Shown piece by piece: positions 62,686-64,000 of a stretch of DNA of 64,000 bases. The translations under genes were made by a program, and so were the position numbers. Source of the DNA: Hyphobacterium indicum (GTDB lineage Bacteria > Pseudomonadota > Alphaproteobacteria > Caulobacterales > Maricaulaceae); contig NZ_QBDX01000002.1 in assembly GCF_003129605.1 (NCBI RefSeq), positions 409,501 through 473,500 of the forward strand, given 5' to 3'. The notes beneath the pieces are model-generated. The model did no database searches. It saw only the letters and a program-made list of their open reading frames with translations, and was not told the origin of the DNA. Numbering within the stretch: position 1 is the stretch's first letter; every line of letters begins with the position of its first letter.

Positions 62686-63973
62686 CACCGCCTCCCGTGC
62701 GGCGCAGGCGCATCGCCGTGGCGTGTGCGTCCAGCCCTTCCAGCGCCGCAAGCCGTTCCACAACGGGTGCAATGCCTGCCGCGCCGCTGCGGCTAGCTTC
62801 GATCAGTGTCGTGGTCCGCTGGAAGGCTTCGACCGTGACGCCGCTATAGGCACGGCCCGCCCCGCCCGTGGGCAGGGTGTGGTTCAGCCCGGCGGCATAA
62901 TCGCCCATCGATTCCGGTGTCCATGCGCCCAGGAAGATCGACCCGGCGGTGGTGATATCGCGCGCCAGTTCACCCGGCGCGTCGGTCTGAAGGATCAGAT
63001 GCTCCGGACACGCCCGTTCGGCGATGGCCATGGCCTCGCGCCGGTCGCCCGCTTCGATCATCACGCCCTGCGACAGCGCCTGCTCGGCTATCGCCTTTCG
63101 CGGCAGCGCACTCAGCTGGCGCGCCAGCTCGGCCTCGATCGCGGAAATATCCGCACCGATGGAGACGAGGCAGACCTGCGCCATCGGATCGTGCTCGGCC
63201 TGTGCCAGAAGGTCCGCCGCGACAAAGTCCGGACGCGCGCCGGCATCGGCAATCACCATGACTTCACTGGGCCCGGCTGGAAGATCAATCGCCGGTCCGC
63301 CCGGCAAGGTGCTGACATGGGATTTCGCCGCCGCCACCCAGGCATTGCCCGGCCCGAAAATCTTGGCGACACGCGGCAATCCCGCCGCGCCGAAGGCCAG
63401 CGCGGCAATCGCCTGTGCCCCGCCAATGGCAAAGATATCCGTAAGGCCCAGAAGGCTCGCCGCGGCGAGCACGGACGCATTCACCCTGCCATCCGATCCC
63501 GGCGGCACGGTGACGGCAATCTCCGGCACACCGGCGATCTGCGCTGGCACGGCCAGCATGATCAGCGTCGAGACGAGCGGTGCAGAGCCCGCGGGCACAT
63601 ACAGCCCCACCGACCGGATCGCATCGACGCGGCGGCGGCAGGTCACGCCCGGCCAGGTCTCGATCTCATAGCCGCCCAGTCCTTGCTTGGCATGAAAGGC
63701 GCGCACGGCGGCAATCGCGGCCTCCATCGCGGCGATATCCTCCGGATCAGCCGCCGCCCGCGCGGCATCAATGTCGGCGGACGAAACACGGAAGCTCTCG
63801 CCGGAAAACCCGTCCAGACGGCGCGCATATTCAAACACGGCCCTGTCGCCCTCGCGGCGGATGGCCTCGACAATCTCGATGGCGGCGGCGCGCGCCGTAT
63901 CCGACTCCGGCGAGGCCGAAAACAAAGCTGTGCGGGCGCCATCGCCCAGATCTTTCCAAATGACCCGTTTCAT
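62678..63973 (-). CDS. hisD: Histidinol dehydrogenase
   Basis: Last two steps of histidine synthesis, histidinol to histidine with NAD and zinc. ATG 63973 (MKRVIWKDLGDGARTALF) overlaps the upstream gene's stop (TGATG); 431 residues. Signatures are GPGNAWVAAAKSHVSTLPGG, DLPAGPSEVMVIADAGA, LLAQAEHDPMAQV and the zinc/base region LNHTLPTGGAGRAYSG. Length is normal. Overlaps hisB by 8 nt. Confidence 0.96.
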   Translation of the reverse strand: MKRVIWKDLGDGARTALFSASPESDTARAAAIEIVEAIRREGDRAVFEYARRLDGFSGESFRVSSADIDAARAAADPEDIAAMEAAIAAVRAFHAKQGLGGYEIETWPGVTCRRRVDAIRSVGLYVPAGSAPLVSTLIMLAVPAQIAGVPEIAVTVPPGSDGRVNASVLAAASLLGLTDIFAIGGAQAIAALAFGAAGLPRVAKIFGPGNAWVAAAKSHVSTLPGGPAIDLPAGPSEVMVIADAGARPDFVAADLLAQAEHDPMAQVCLVSIGADISAIEAELARQLSALPRKAIAEQALSQGVMIEAGDRREAMAIAERACPEHLILQTDAPGELARDITTAGSIFLGAWTPESMGDYAAGLNHTLPTGGAGRAYSGVTVEAFQRTTTLIEASRSGAAGIAPVVERLAALEGLDAHATAMRLRRTGGGDE

Positions 63974-64000
63974 CACGCCATCATCTTTTCGATCGGCAGC
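63973..64000 (-). CDS. hisG: Partial CDS, probable ATP phosphoribosyltransferase C-terminus
   Basis: Only the last eight codons lie in the window (LPIEKMMA, then TGA at 63975-63973). The ending fits HisG C-termini, and hisG normally precedes hisD in this operon order, so the name rests mainly on position. The stop overlaps the hisD ATG. Confidence 0.5.

Noticed and set aside
4469-64000. tRNA or rRNA genes
   Set aside because: No cloverleaf with a GGTTCGANTCC arm and no rRNA-like stretch was found while reading the intergenic regions. A tRNA-scan program was not available.

Overview
The window reads as a stretch of chromosome from an alphaproteobacterium, most likely of the Caulobacterales/Maricaulales/Hyphomonadaceae type. 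The evidence is GC-rich coding sequence (around 60% by eye), C4-pathway heme synthesis (a hemA encoding ALA synthase), a MucR/Ros regulator, an LdtR-like MarR regulator, and two conserved alphaproteobacterial blocks: ribB-ribE-ribD-nrdR-glyA and parC-recO-era-rnc-acpS-pdxJ-pyrE-rsh-rpoZ. Genus is not decidable from the sequence alone. Coding density is very high. Most co-directional genes overlap by 1 to 19 nt (ATGA, GTGA, TGATG), and several convergent pairs share their stop codons inside a CTAG or CTAA.

Layout. 1-3.6 kb (minus): riboflavin genes, nrdR, glyA. 3.6-6.3 kb: mucR, a small DUF6898-like gene, hemA, an LdtR-type regulator. 6.3-9.5 kb (minus): valine-degradation trio (3-hydroxyisobutyrate dehydrogenase, 3-hydroxyisobutyryl-CoA hydrolase, isobutyryl-CoA dehydrogenase). 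9.5-15.0 kb: hemB, small membrane proteins, a DUF389 protein, a beta-hydroxyacid dehydrogenase, a flavin reductase, motB. 15.1-21.8 kb (plus): SLC13 permease with a possible regulatory leader, leucyl/arginyl-tRNA-protein transferase, a complete TRAP transporter, GNAT. 21.8-33.0 kb (minus): htpX, lemA and the parC-to-folK housekeeping block, without lepB at its usual place. 33.0-38.7 kb: NYN protein, family 5 uracil-DNA glycosylase, smpB, dapA, lytic transglycosylase, PLP ammonia-lyase. 38.9-46.4 kb: AlkK-like acyl-CoA ligase, a T4 Imm-like membrane protein, an iodotyrosine-deiodinase-like nitroreductase, tdh, two unknown membrane proteins, a small unknown protein, kbl. 46.6-51.3 kb (plus): a three-gene 2-oxoacid oxidoreductase operon with its own NAD(P)/FAD/ferredoxin subunit. 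51.3-52.3 kb: the only long gene-free stretch, holding palindromic repeats and a candidate structured RNA of about 345-390 nt. 52.3-58.9 kb: complete five-step histidine degradation (hutI-H-G-U, divergent hutF). 58.9-64.0 kb (minus): histidine biosynthesis (hisG end, D, B, H, A, F, IE).

How genes work together. hemA and hemB encode the first two committed steps to heme. tdh and kbl form the threonine-to-glycine pathway but are separated by unrelated genes. The degradative hut and biosynthetic his operons meet tail to tail. The his operon has gammaproteobacterial features (HisIE fusion, HisH and HisF sequence type, hisGD(C)BHAFI order), and its HisB carries an N-terminal extension that looks like the remains of HisC.

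Most noteworthy observations: the unassigned structured-RNA candidate at about 51.60-51.99 kb, whose non-Watson-Crick pairs are all G.U on the strand that also carries a TATAAT box; the HisC-remnant-HisB fusion; AT-rich islands inside hisIE and hisB; an IYD-like flavoprotein coupled to a threonine dehydrogenase that lacks its structural-zinc cysteines; a stand-alone RibD reductase; a Shine-Dalgarno-sequestering leader before the SLC13 gene; and a long palindrome in the hemA promoter next to the LdtR-type gene.
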